NCBI GenBank assembly: GCA_046756405.1
Contig: JBHHWH010000078.1
Span: 1-10,700, forward strand
Direction of reading: 5' to 3'
Length of the DNA stretch: 10,700 nt
Source of the DNA: JBHHWH01 sp046756405
GTDB taxonomy: Bacteria; Actinomycetota; Acidimicrobiia; Spongiisociales; ZC4RG35
The position numbers were made by a program, and so were the translations under genes. Positions 1 to 6,609 of the stretch are shown here, one piece after another; position 1 is the first letter of the stretch, and each line of letters opens with the position of its first letter. The notes beneath the pieces are model-generated. The model ran no database searches. It saw only the letters and a program-made list of their open reading frames with translations, and was not told where the DNA came from.

Positions 1-615
1 CTGCGGGCGGTGATCGCCCGAAACATGCTTCGCAGTCACACCGAGACCGCCCCGGTTACGTTGCACTCGACCGTTGATCTGGGCGATTGGGTGCCGGCTC
101 ATGTCACCGCCACCGTGGTGAAGGCCGTTGCTGAGATACTCCCCGGACATCCCAGCCTCCACGGCCGCCGAGAAGGCAGCGTCTTCACCGCGGCCGACGT
201 CGCTCAGGTGGCGGTGGCGATCCAGACCGACGATGGACTGGTGGCGCCTGTGGTCCGGGACGCTGCATCCTTATCGGTGGAGGAGGTCGCCGAAGCCATA
301 GGGAACTTGGCGAAACGCGCCGCAGCCAAAACACTCACCGCCGAGGACTTCGACGGAGGCACTTTCACCGTGACGAATCTCGGCGGGTACGGTGTCGACG
401 GCTTCACCCCACTTGTCAACCTTCCCCAAGTGGCGATTCTCGGTGTAGGCGCTGTCCGGCGGGTTCCGGTGATTGGCGAGACGGGCGAGGTGGCTGCGGG
501 AAATCAGCTGGTGCTGTCACTCACGTTCGACCACGCCTTCGTCGATGGCGCTCCCGCCGCGATGTTCCTCGGTCAGGTTGGGGAGGCCCTTGCGGGCCTC
601 GCCGACCAGGGTTGA
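1..615 (+). CDS. 2-oxoacid dehydrogenase E2 (dihydrolipoamide acyltransferase), C-terminal catalytic domain, 5' truncated
   Basis: The reading frame is open from the first base, so the gene starts upstream of the window; an in-frame GTG at position 10 is internal, because the residues before it fit the E2 catalytic domain. About 204 residues are visible and all belong to the CoA-dependent acyltransferase domain, which transfers the acyl group from lipoamide to CoA. Family landmarks are the GTFTVTNLG segment with the following NLPQVAILGVG strand, and the catalytic signature DHAFVDG near the C-terminus. Counting from the GTG, its catalytic histidine is H175 and its aspartate D179. The lipoyl and E1/E3-binding domains expected upstream are outside the window. 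The sequence does not tell whether the substrate is pyruvate, 2-oxoglutarate or a branched-chain 2-oxoacid, so no symbol is given. The gene converges with pntB. Confidence 0.93.
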   Translation: MRAVIARNMLRSHTETAPVTLHSTVDLGDWVPAHVTATVVKAVAEILPGHPSLHGRREGSVFTAADVAQVAVAIQTDDGLVAPVVRDAASLSVEEVAEAIGNLAKRAAAKTLTAEDFDGGTFTVTNLGGYGVDGFTPLVNLPQVAILGVGAVRRVPVIGETGEVAAGNQLVLSLTFDHAFVDGAPAAMFLGQVGEALAGLADQG

Positions 616-630
616 CTTGGGGTGCTGAAG

Positions 631-653
631 GCCAGCTCCCGCGGCGAGCTGGC
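631..653. terminator. Candidate shared terminator hairpin between convergent E2 and pntB genes
   Basis: A perfect 8-bp stem (GCCAGCTC / GAGCTGGC) with a 7-base loop lies in the 44-base gap between two convergent stop codons. It can form on either strand. No U-tract follows on either side, so it may act as a bidirectional weak or factor-assisted terminator. The role is inferred from position and stem strength only. Confidence 0.45.
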
Positions 654-659
654 GAGGAT

Positions 660-2021
660 TCACAGCCGCTTCAGGGCAGCAAGGGACTGCTCGAGGGCTT
701 GTTTGGCGTCGGCGAAGAGCATCATCGTGTTGTCCCTGTAGAAGAGGGGGTTGTCGATCCCGGCGAAGCCAGGGGAGAGACTTCGTTTGATCACGATCAC
801 CTTGCCGGCCTTGTCTACTTCCAGGACGGGCATGCCATAGATGGGGGAGCCGGGGTCGTCCCGGGCGGAGGGGTTGACCACGTCGTTGGCACCCACGATC
901 AGCACCGCATCGGTGTGAGGGAACTTCGGGTTGGCCTGCTCCAGGTCGAGGAGCTGCTCATAGGGCACGTCGGCCTCGGCCAACAAGACGTTCATGTGTC
1001 CGGGCATCCGGCCCGCCACCGGGTGGATGGCGTAGTTGACGCCGACTCCTCGCTCTTCTAGCTCTTTGGCCAGGTCTCGCACCGCGTGCTGTGCCTGGGC
1101 CACAGCCAGCCCGTAGCCGGGAACGATGATGACGCTGTCGGCGTAGCCGAGGGTGATGGCCACGTCGTCGGCGGTGGCCCGGTTCACCGGCTTGTCCGAC
1201 ATCACGCCGACACCGCCCGCTCCCGTTCCGAAGCCGGAGAAGAGAACGTTTCCCAGAGAGCGGTTCATCGCCTCGGTCATCTGGAAGGTCAGGATCAACC
1301 CCGCCGCTCCCACCAGCGCCCCGCCGATGATCAACGGGTTGGACTCGATGACGAACCCCGCGGCAGCAGCGGCCAGGCCAGAGAAGGAGTTCAGCAGCGA
1401 GATGACCACCGGCATGTCGGCGCCACCGATAGGCACCACCGCGGAGATCCCCAGGAGCAGCGAGAGCGCCCCGACGATCCAGTATCCGAAGCTCTCCCCG
1501 GTGAAGCCTGCCCAAAGGGCGAAGACGACAACGGCGATGCCGATCAGAGCATTGAGGAAACGCTGACCGGGGAAGACGAGGGGGCGACCAGGCATGAGCC
1601 CCTGGAGCTTGGCGAAGGCAACGAAGCTGCCGGTGAAGGTGACCGCCCCGATCACCGTCGAGGCCATGATCGAGACCGACGTCTCCGGAGCAAGGCCGTC
1701 CAGCCCCAACTCGAGAGCCTCTGCTGCCGCCACCAGAGCCGAGGCGATGCCTCCGAATCCGTTGAAGGCCGCCACCATCTGGGGCATGGCGGTCATCTTC
1801 ACCCTGATGGCTGCCCAGGCGCCGACGACGGTTCCTACGAACAGGCCCGCCATAACTGTTCGCCAGTTGACGATGTCCTGGGCTAAGAGGGTGAGGACGA
1901 GGGCGAGGAGCATGCCCAGGGCGGCGAGCCGGTTCCCGGAGACGGCAGTCCGGGGTCCAGACAGCCTGCGGAGGCCGACGATGAACGCCACCGACGAGGC
2001 CAGGTAGAGGATCTCGATCAC
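660..2021 (-). CDS. pntB: NAD(P) transhydrogenase subunit beta (PntB)
   Basis: This is the membrane and NADP(H)-binding subunit of proton-translocating transhydrogenase, which uses the proton gradient to reduce NADP+ with NADH. It has 453 residues, close to the usual ~460. Residues 1-260 form about nine hydrophobic segments (domain II). Residues ~270-453 form the soluble NADP(H) domain III, with GYGLAVAQAQ at 302-311, the GRMPGHMNVLLAEA segment near 337-350, GANDVVNP at 377-384 and the KRSLSPGFAGIDNPLFY segment at 412-428. The start is GTG at 2021. It overlaps the pntAB stop in a GTGA tetranucleotide, which fixes the start and implies translational coupling. One oddity is that the position aligned with the E. 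coli proton-channel histidine (His91) is N87, and residues 1-311 contain no histidine. It is the last gene of the pnt operon. Confidence 0.96.
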   Translation of the reverse strand: MIEILYLASSVAFIVGLRRLSGPRTAVSGNRLAALGMLLALVLTLLAQDIVNWRTVMAGLFVGTVVGAWAAIRVKMTAMPQMVAAFNGFGGIASALVAAAEALELGLDGLAPETSVSIMASTVIGAVTFTGSFVAFAKLQGLMPGRPLVFPGQRFLNALIGIAVVVFALWAGFTGESFGYWIVGALSLLLGISAVVPIGGADMPVVISLLNSFSGLAAAAAGFVIESNPLIIGGALVGAAGLILTFQMTEAMNRSLGNVLFSGFGTGAGGVGVMSDKPVNRATADDVAITLGYADSVIIVPGYGLAVAQAQHAVRDLAKELEERGVGVNYAIHPVAGRMPGHMNVLLAEADVPYEQLLDLEQANPKFPHTDAVLIVGANDVVNPSARDDPGSPIYGMPVLEVDKAGKVIVIKRSLSPGFAGIDNPLFYRDNTMMLFADAKQALEQSLAALKRL

Positions 2022-2308
2022 TGCTTGTCCTTCTTGCCACGGAACATCTCCAGCATCCGGTCGGTGACCAGAAACCCGCCGACGACGTTGATAGTGGCGG
2101 CAGCGACGGCGATGAACCCCAAGAGTTCCGCCAGGGGAGTGGATCCGATCCCGGCGGCGGTGACCGCGCCGATGATGGTGATTCCCGAGATGGCGTTGGC
2201 TCCCGACATCAATGGTGTGTGCAAGGTGGGCGGCACCTTGGAGATGACCTCGAAGCCCACGAAGGCGGCGAGGACGAAGACGGTGATCCCGACGACGAGG
2301 GCGCTCAT
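2018..2308 (-). CDS. pntAB: NAD(P) transhydrogenase subunit alpha part 2 (PntAB), membrane segment
   Basis: This small 96-residue membrane protein corresponds to the C-terminal membrane part of the single-chain E. coli PntA. It forms domain II together with PntB. Three hydrophobic segments are visible at roughly 3-23, 34-52 and 57-80, with the family hallmark LHTPLMSGANAISG at 29-42 and a short basic tail. H30 is its only histidine. The ATG at 2308 overlaps the pntAA stop as ATGA, and its own TGA overlaps the pntB GTG, so the three genes are tightly coupled. Splitting alpha into two polypeptides is known from Rhodospirillum-type and actinobacterial enzymes, so it is not a frameshift artefact. 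Confidence 0.95.
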   Translation of the reverse strand: MSALVVGITVFVLAAFVGFEVISKVPPTLHTPLMSGANAISGITIIGAVTAAGIGSTPLAELLGFIAVAAATINVVGGFLVTDRMLEMFRGKKDKQ

Positions 2309-3438
2309 GTTTCCGCTCCCAGACCGAGGGAGCGTCGCACTACAGGATGGACCACCTTGCCGTCATGGGTGATACACGCACCGGAGGTGATCTCGTCGGA
2401 GAAGTCGAGGCTGAGTGCGCCCTCTTCGTTGGTCATCCGGGCCAGAAGTGAAGTGACGTTCCGGGCGTACATCTGGGAGGCGTCCTTGGCGACCCGTCCG
2501 GGAAGGTCGGTGGGCCCGGCGATGGTCACACCATGGTGGACGAAGGTCTCGCCGGGTCGGGTCAGCTCGCAGTTCCCTCCCGTGGGAGCGGCGACGTCGA
2601 CGATCACCGAGCCGGGTCTCATCCCCTCCACCATCTCTCGAGAGACCAGGAGCGGGGCCGGCGAGCTGGGGATCTGGGCTGTGGTGATCACCACGTCGGA
2701 GTCGGCCACTACTGGCGCCAGAGCGGCCTGCTGCCTTCTCTGGGTTTCGTCGGAGACCTCCTTGGCGTAGCCGGTGGCGGCGGCGGCAGACTCGTCGACC
2801 GGGGCGGCCACGAACCTCGCGCCGAGGCTCTCGATCTGCTCCGCCACTTCGGGGCGGATGTCGTAGGCGGAGACGGCAGCGCCGAGGCGACGGGCGGTGG
2901 CTATGGCCTGGAGGCCTGCCACGCCGGCCCCAAGCACCAGCACCTTCACCGGGGGGATAGTGCCTGCGGCGGTGGTGAGCATGGGGAAAAAGCGAGGGGT
3001 GAGGGTGGCGGCGAGGAGCACGGCGTGATACCCGGCCGCGGTGGCCTGAGAGGAGAGAGCGTCCATCGTCTGGGCGACGGTGGTGCGTGGAATCGCCTCC
3101 ATGGCAAAGGCGGTGATGCGGCGGCGAAGAAGCACCCGCACCAATTCGGCAGCGTCAAAGGGGTCCAGCATCCCAATGAGTACCGCTCCCTCGGGTATGC
3201 GCTCCGCCTGGTCCCCTGAAGGCGGGCCTACCACGAGAACGACATCGGCACCTGGATAGGGATCGGGTACCAATTCGGCACCGACGCCCCGATAGTCATC
3301 GTCCCAAAAGAAGGCTCCTGCACCAGCCCCTTCCTCAACGACCACCGTCTGGCGTGCTTCGGTGAGGCGAAGGACCGCATCCGGGGTCAACGCCACCCGG
3401 CGTTCCCCCGGCGCTTCGGCGGGGATGGCTATGCGCAT
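2305..3438 (-). CDS. pntAA: NAD(P) transhydrogenase subunit alpha part 1 (PntAA), NAD(H)-binding
   Basis: This soluble 377-residue subunit (domain I) binds NAD(H) and passes hydride to NADP+ on PntB. It opens with the alanine-dehydrogenase/PNT signature MRIAIPAEAPGERRVALTP. The conserved AQTMDALSSQATAAGYHAV stretch lies at 122-140, the Rossmann dinucleotide motif GAGVAG at 170-175, and a candidate NAD-ribose acidic residue is D193 in AYDIRPE. The C-terminal GRVAKDASQMYARN segment at 314-327 is also typical. The length agrees with split-alpha enzymes. The ATG at 3438 matches the family N-terminus; a weak GGAG lies just 3 bases upstream. It is the first gene of the pnt operon, and its leader contains the tandem repeats at 3499-3613. 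Confidence 0.95.
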   Translation of the reverse strand: MRIAIPAEAPGERRVALTPDAVLRLTEARQTVVVEEGAGAGAFFWDDDYRGVGAELVPDPYPGADVVLVVGPPSGDQAERIPEGAVLIGMLDPFDAAELVRVLLRRRITAFAMEAIPRTTVAQTMDALSSQATAAGYHAVLLAATLTPRFFPMLTTAAGTIPPVKVLVLGAGVAGLQAIATARRLGAAVSAYDIRPEVAEQIESLGARFVAAPVDESAAAATGYAKEVSDETQRRQQAALAPVVADSDVVITTAQIPSSPAPLLVSREMVEGMRPGSVIVDVAAPTGGNCELTRPGETFVHHGVTIAGPTDLPGRVAKDASQMYARNVTSLLARMTNEEGALSLDFSDEITSGACITHDGKVVHPVVRRSLGLGAET

Positions 3439-3498
3439 CGGCTCCGACGGTAATGGGAACTGCCCGGTTGACTAAACCCGGAACTGGAGTCAGCCTCC

Positions 3499-3551
3499 AT
3501 CGTTCTGTGCGGATCTACGGACCGTTTTGGCCTGAAAACCCGCACAGAAAG
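3499..3551. repeat. 53-bp palindrome-bearing repeat, copy 1
   Basis: This copy matches the one at 3561-3613 at 51 of 53 positions; the differences are TT at 3525-3526 against CA at 3587-3588. Its ends carry perfect 10-bp inverted arms (TTCTGTGCGG at 3503-3512 and CCGCACAGAA at 3540-3549), so each copy can fold into a hairpin. In copy 1 an inner TTTT/AAAA stem (3525-3528 with 3535-3538) is also possible. It lies between the stop of the oxidoreductase gene and the pntAA start. Confidence 0.93.
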
Positions 3552-3560
3552 TTATCCACA
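3552..3560 (+). promoter_or_regulatory. Consensus DnaA-box sequence TTATCCACA filling the spacer between the repeats
   Basis: The nine bases between the two repeats are TTATCCACA, a perfect match to the bacterial DnaA-box consensus TTATNCACA. The match is seen directly. Binding of DnaA here is inference, because single consensus boxes occur by chance. The AT-rich string is nevertheless unusual in this GC-rich sequence, and its exact placement as the repeat spacer is notable. Confidence 0.5.
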
Positions 3561-3613
3561 ATCGTTCTGTGCGGATCTACGGACCGCATTGGCCTGAAAA
3601 CCCGCACAGAAAG
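3561..3613. repeat. 53-bp palindrome-bearing repeat, copy 2
   Basis: This is the second copy, a direct repeat of 3499-3551 at a period of 62 bases. The inverted 10-bp arms are TTCTGTGCGG at 3565-3574 and CCGCACAGAA at 3602-3611. The two substitutions relative to copy 1 break the inner TTTT/AAAA stem but create a GCGG/CCGC pairing around the ATCTACGGA segment. It ends 4 bases before the stop codon of the minus-strand oxidoreductase gene, so in that transcript it is the start of the 3' untranslated region. Confidence 0.93.
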
Positions 3614-3617
3614 GTTG

Positions 3618-4634
3618 TTAGACGCCGTGGCTCAGAGCCACATTCCCCACTTGCTCGCCGGACTCCAGATAGCGGAGGGCATCGGGGAGCTGGTCGTAGG
3701 GGAACACCCGGGCAATAGGGGCCTTGGCCTTGCCCAGGCTCACCCAGTTGAAGGCCCGGGCGAACTGAGCGTGGGTGCCCATCGACGAGCCGATCAGCTC
3801 CAGGTGACGGAAGAAGAGAACAGGGAGGGTCAGCTCGAACTTAGGGCCGCTCGTGGAACCGCAGATGGCGATGCGTCCCCCCGGCTTGGCGGCTCGCATC
3901 GACTGTTTCAAGGTGGCGGGACCGATGTTGTCGATCACCAGGTCGGCCCCTCCCAGGGCGGCCATCGCCTTGCCGAACTCTCCTGAGGAGTCGAAGCCAC
4001 CCTCGGCCCCTTCCGCGATGGCCCAGTCGATCTTCTCCTCTGAGCGAGAGGTGACGTATACCTGGGCGCCGAAGGCCATCGCCAGGTAGAAGGCCGAGGC
4101 CGAAACCCCACCGCCTACCCCCACCACCAGTACCGTCTCCCCCCGTTTCAACCTCGATTTCTCCAACATGCGGAGGGCGGTGACACCGGCGAGTCCGAAC
4201 GAGCCAGCCTCTTCCCAGCTCAGAGCCTCGGGTTTGCGGAGGGTGTTGATGGTGGGGATGACGATCTTCTCGGCAAACGTCCCCGGACGGTGCTCGCCGA
4301 GGATGCCGAAGTCCTTGCAGTAGACAATGTCGTCGTTGCGGCAGTAGTTGCAGGTGCCGCAGGAGAAGGAGGGGTCGACGATCACCTCGTCGCCGATCTC
4401 GAACCCGGCCGCGCCTTCACCGACGGCGTCGACGACGCCGGCCCCATCGGCACCGCCGATATGGGGAAGGCTCTTGGGGGCGGGCAGGCCCATGGCCACC
4501 CACATGTCGAGGTGGTTGAGGCCCGACGTCTTGAGCCTCACTCGGATCTCGCCGGGGCCGGGTTGGGGTTCGTCCACCTCGTCGAGTCGATAGGCGTCGA
4601 TCCCGGTGGTGTCGTGGAGTTGCCAGGCCTTCAT
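3618..4634 (-). CDS. Zinc-binding alcohol dehydrogenase/quinone oxidoreductase family protein (MDR superfamily)
   Basis: This is a 338-residue medium-chain dehydrogenase/reductase. The N-terminal GroES-like domain covers about residues 1-130, and the Rossmann domain carries a glycine-rich NAD(P) motif GVGGGVSA at 172-179. The structural-zinc lobe is intact, with C92, C95, C98 and C106 in the standard spacing. The catalytic-zinc site is not. The usual Cys in the 'GxCHxD' position is N40 (GLNHLD, 38-43), and the usual GHE is GAD at 61-63. It therefore probably works as a zinc-independent enoyl or quinone-type NAD(P)H reductase rather than an alcohol dehydrogenase; its substrate cannot be read from the sequence. 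The ATG at 4634 gives the expected MKAWQL start but has no clear Shine-Dalgarno. It shares a 50-base divergent promoter region with the thioesterase gene. Confidence 0.88.
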   Translation of the reverse strand: MKAWQLHDTTGIDAYRLDEVDEPQPGPGEIRVRLKTSGLNHLDMWVAMGLPAPKSLPHIGGADGAGVVDAVGEGAAGFEIGDEVIVDPSFSCGTCNYCRNDDIVYCKDFGILGEHRPGTFAEKIVIPTINTLRKPEALSWEEAGSFGLAGVTALRMLEKSRLKRGETVLVVGVGGGVSASAFYLAMAFGAQVYVTSRSEEKIDWAIAEGAEGGFDSSGEFGKAMAALGGADLVIDNIGPATLKQSMRAAKPGGRIAICGSTSGPKFELTLPVLFFRHLELIGSSMGTHAQFARAFNWVSLGKAKAPIARVFPYDQLPDALRYLESGEQVGNVALSHGV

Positions 4635-4684
4635 GACGTCGAGAGTAGCCTGCCCCCACCCTGCATTTCGAGGAAGAAGCGCCG
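4635..4684. promoter_or_regulatory. Divergent intergenic promoter region
   Basis: These 50 bases separate the start codons of the minus-strand oxidoreductase and the plus-strand thioesterase, so unless transcription comes from within the neighbouring genes they must hold both promoters. On the plus strand GAGGAAG (4670-4676) sits 8 bases before the ATG at 4685 and is a good ribosome binding site. I see no convincing -35/-10 pair on either strand. Confidence 0.5.
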
Positions 4685-5092
4685 ATGGAACTGCCCACCG
4701 ACACCGAAGTCCACACGACGTCGCTGAAGGTCCGTTTCTACGAACTAGACCCCTACGACCACGTCAACCACACCAACTACTTCTCCTACTTCGAGACGGC
4801 CCGGATCGAGTTTCTCGCCGAGAAAGGCTTAGGACTGGATGTCCTCAAGGAGCGGGGATTACAGCTCGTGGTAGTGGAACTTCGGGCCCGGTTTCTGGCC
4901 GCCGCCACCTACGGGGAGGAGCTGACCATTGTCACCTGGGTGGTGGAGATGGGCCGGGTCAAGTCCACCTGGCGGCAGCTGATGCTCCGCGATGGCGAAG
5001 AGGTGGCCCACCTGGAGATCAGCGCTGCCTTCACCGACCCCAAGGGCCGTCCCCGCCGCATCCCCGACGAGTTCCGCACCCTTCTGGGCTGA
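4685..5092 (+). CDS. Acyl-CoA thioesterase, 4HBT/YbgC-type hotdog fold
   Basis: This 135-residue single-domain protein has the length of the 4-hydroxybenzoyl-CoA thioesterase family, which hydrolyses acyl-CoA thioesters in the cytoplasm. The active-site segment VRFYELDPYDHVNHTNY (16-32) carries the expected catalytic aspartate, D22. It is followed by the helix FETARIEFL (36-44), and the central strand ends in AHLEISAAFTD (108-118). No signal peptide or membrane segment is present, so it is soluble, probably an oligomer like its relatives. The start is supported by a ribosome binding site 8 bases upstream. It diverges from the oxidoreductase gene. Chain-length or aryl specificity cannot be judged, so YbgC, FadM and 4HBT roles remain possible. 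Confidence 0.88.
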   Translation: MELPTDTEVHTTSLKVRFYELDPYDHVNHTNYFSYFETARIEFLAEKGLGLDVLKERGLQLVVVELRARFLAAATYGEELTIVTWVVEMGRVKSTWRQLMLRDGEEVAHLEISAAFTDPKGRPRRIPDEFRTLLG

Positions 5093-5194
5093 ATGCCGCC
5101 GACCGGGAGCGGAGCCACGCTCAACAACCCTCACTCCTGGTTCACCCTTTCCTAACAAATCATCCCCACACTGGGATCACAAGCTGCCAGAAAT

Positions 5195-5202
5195 GAAAGG
5201 AG
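5195..5202 (+). promoter_or_regulatory. Ribosome binding site of the secreted repeat protein gene
   Basis: GAAAGGAG lies 6 bases before the ATG at 5209. It is the strongest and best-spaced Shine-Dalgarno in the window and fixes the start of the downstream gene. Confidence 0.8.
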
Positions 5203-5208
5203 TCCGAG

Positions 5209-5850
5209 ATGCGCAAGGTGCTAGCAGCGTCAGTGGCGGGGGCGATCCTCGTCGGTGCCGGATTCGTCACCGCGGCCGTGGCCGGGCCCGGAACAGCCTT
5301 CGCTGAGGAGAACGGGACAGCCCAAGTGGAGGAGGGCGGGTTCATCCCTCGGGCCCTCGGCTTCCTCGGCGGTGTTCTGGACGGCCTCGTCGACGATGGC
5401 ACCCTCAGCGAAGACCAGGCCCAGGCTGTGTTGGACGCGGTGGAGGCCAAGATGGAAACGGTCAAAGCCGAGCGTGAGGCCGTGCGCGAGATGATCAAGG
5501 AGTTCCTCGAGGACGGAGTGATCACCGAAGACGAGGCCGCTCAGCTTCCCGAAGACCATTTCCTGTTGAGCGAGCGCTTCGACGAGGCCTGGATGGACGG
5601 TGAGCTTACGATCGAAGAGATCCGTGAGCTGATGCCCCACCCCCGCCGCCGCGCCTTCAAAAACGGCGCCCGCCTGGGTGCACTCCTCGACGACGGCGGG
5701 ATCGACCAGGCCGAATACGACGCCCTCCCTGAGGACCACCCGCTGAAGCGGATCGACGTCTCTTCCTACCTCGACGACGGGATCATCACCGTCGCTGAGT
5801 TGCGGGAGATCAGAGCCGCTCACAGGTCGAAGCAGAACCAGGATTCCTGA
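5209..5850 (+). CDS. Secreted acidic helical repeat protein of unknown function
   Basis: I do not recognise a named family. The 213-residue protein starts with a classic signal peptide: MRK, a hydrophobic stretch at 4-25, and an AFA-E cleavage motif after A32. The mature part is acidic and predicted helical. It carries five 'hydrophobic-(D/E)-D-G-x-(I/L)-(T/S/D)-x-x-(E/Q)' units with DG at 63-64, 102-103, 130-131, 162-163 and 190-191. Units two-three and four-five form a 60-residue tandem duplication: DG spacing is 28 within each pair, and the string LPEDH recurs at 113-117 and 173-177. There are no cysteines, no membrane anchor and no catalytic motif. The gene appears monocistronic, with its own ribosome binding site and a terminator 31 bases after the stop. 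A scaffold, ion-binding or regulatory periplasmic/cell-wall role is possible but is inference. Confidence 0.85.
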   Translation: MRKVLAASVAGAILVGAGFVTAAVAGPGTAFAEENGTAQVEEGGFIPRALGFLGGVLDGLVDDGTLSEDQAQAVLDAVEAKMETVKAEREAVREMIKEFLEDGVITEDEAAQLPEDHFLLSERFDEAWMDGELTIEEIRELMPHPRRRAFKNGARLGALLDDGGIDQAEYDALPEDHPLKRIDVSSYLDDGIITVAELREIRAAHRSKQNQDS

Positions 5851-5881
5851 GGCGACTCCCTCTTCCCATCCGCCCAGGCGA

Positions 5882-5907
5882 GAAGGTCCCCCGCACGGGG
5901 GGCCTTC
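5882..5907 (+). terminator. Rho-independent-like terminator of the repeat protein gene
   Basis: An 11-bp stem (GAAGGTCCCCC / GGGGGGCCTTC, one U-G wobble) encloses the tetraloop GCAC. It sits 31 bases after the stop of the plus-strand gene and 6 bases from the end of thiQ on the other strand. The downstream GTCGTCTC is only moderately T-rich, as is common in GC-rich genomes. It may terminate transcription from both sides. Confidence 0.72.
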
Positions 5908-5913
5908 GTCGTC

Positions 5914-6609
5914 TCACGCTATGAACTCCGCCACCCAGCCGTCAACGGGATCCTCGAGGATCTGGTTCAGGGTCCCGGTCTGGACGATGATCCCCTCCCG
6001 CATCAGAGCCAGCCGGTCGGACATGGCCACCGCCTCTTCCCGGTCGTGGGTGACCACGATGCCGGTGACTCCCCTCTCCTCCAGGATGCGGCGGGTCTCC
6101 ACCATGAGGCGTGCCCGCAGGTTGCGGTCCAGCGCTCCGAGGGGCTCATCGAGCATGACCAGCCGAGGGCGGGGTGCCAGGGTTCGTGCTAGCGCCACCC
6201 GCTGTTTCTCCCCTCCGGAGAGGGACTCGATGCTCCGGTCCCCAAACCCGTCCAGCCCTACCCAGGACAGGGCCTCCTCTACCTCACGCCCCACATCCTG
6301 GTGGCCGATCATGCGCAGCCCGAAGGCCACGTTCTCGGCCACCGTCATGTGAGGGAAGAGGGCATAACCCTGGAACATGAGGCCGAACAAACGCTGATGG
6401 GGTGGGATGTCGAGGACCGACTCACCGTCCCATAGGATGTCGCCTGCCTCGATATCCACCAGCCCGGCGATGGCGCGCAGCAGGGTGGTCTTGCCGGAGC
6501 CCGACGGGCCGAGGACGGCTACAACCTCCCCGTCGGCGACCGACAGCGAAGTCTCCCTCAGCACCGGCTTTCCGCCGAGCTGGACCACGACCGAGTCGAC
6601 GACGAGCAT
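5914..6609 (-). CDS. thiQ: Thiamine ABC transporter ATP-binding protein (ThiQ)
   Basis: This 231-residue ATPase powers import of thiamine or its phosphates; E. coli ThiQ is almost the same length. All ABC motifs are intact: Walker A GPSGSGKT at 34-41, Q-loop Q80 in FQGYALFPHMTV, signature LSGGEKQ at 130-136, Walker B LVMLDEP with D154/E155, D-loop GALD, and H-loop H188. The family alone (spermidine/iron/thiamine-type importers) would not fix the substrate. The assignment rests on the operon with ThiB and ThiP and on the TPP riboswitch upstream of thiB. There is no C-terminal regulatory domain, unlike PotA or MalK. The ATG at 6609 overlaps the thiP stop by one base (TGATG), indicating coupled translation. 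Confidence 0.92.
   Translation of the reverse strand: MLVVDSVVVQLGGKPVLRETSLSVADGEVVAVLGPSGSGKTTLLRAIAGLVDIEAGDILWDGESVLDIPPHQRLFGLMFQGYALFPHMTVAENVAFGLRMIGHQDVGREVEEALSWVGLDGFGDRSIESLSGGEKQRVALARTLAPRPRLVMLDEPLGALDRNLRARLMVETRRILEERGVTGIVVTHDREEAVAMSDRLALMREGIIVQTGTLNQILEDPVDGWVAEFIA

Noticed and set aside
958..2040. Minus-strand open frame of about 360 codons overlapping pntB
   Set aside because: It is in another frame of pntB, with an Arg/Gly/His-rich translation and no recognisable domain; pntB itself is unambiguous.
3466..3488. Imperfect inverted repeat around GTTGACTAAAC upstream of pntAA as an operator
   Set aside because: The arms (CCGG-type) match only with a bulge and no known operator family is recognisable; chance is a sufficient explanation.
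3499..3613. Possible CRISPR array
   Set aside because: There are only two repeats, each longer than typical CRISPR repeats, with a 9-base spacer and no cas genes nearby.
3453..3986. Plus-strand open frame reading through both 53-bp repeats
   Set aside because: It continues antisense into the oxidoreductase gene, has no ribosome binding site, and merely translates the repeat; no protein-like features.
5107..5122. Small hairpin (GAGCG / CGCTC) after the thioesterase stop
   Set aside because: The 5-bp stem is short, with no T-tract; too weak to call a terminator.
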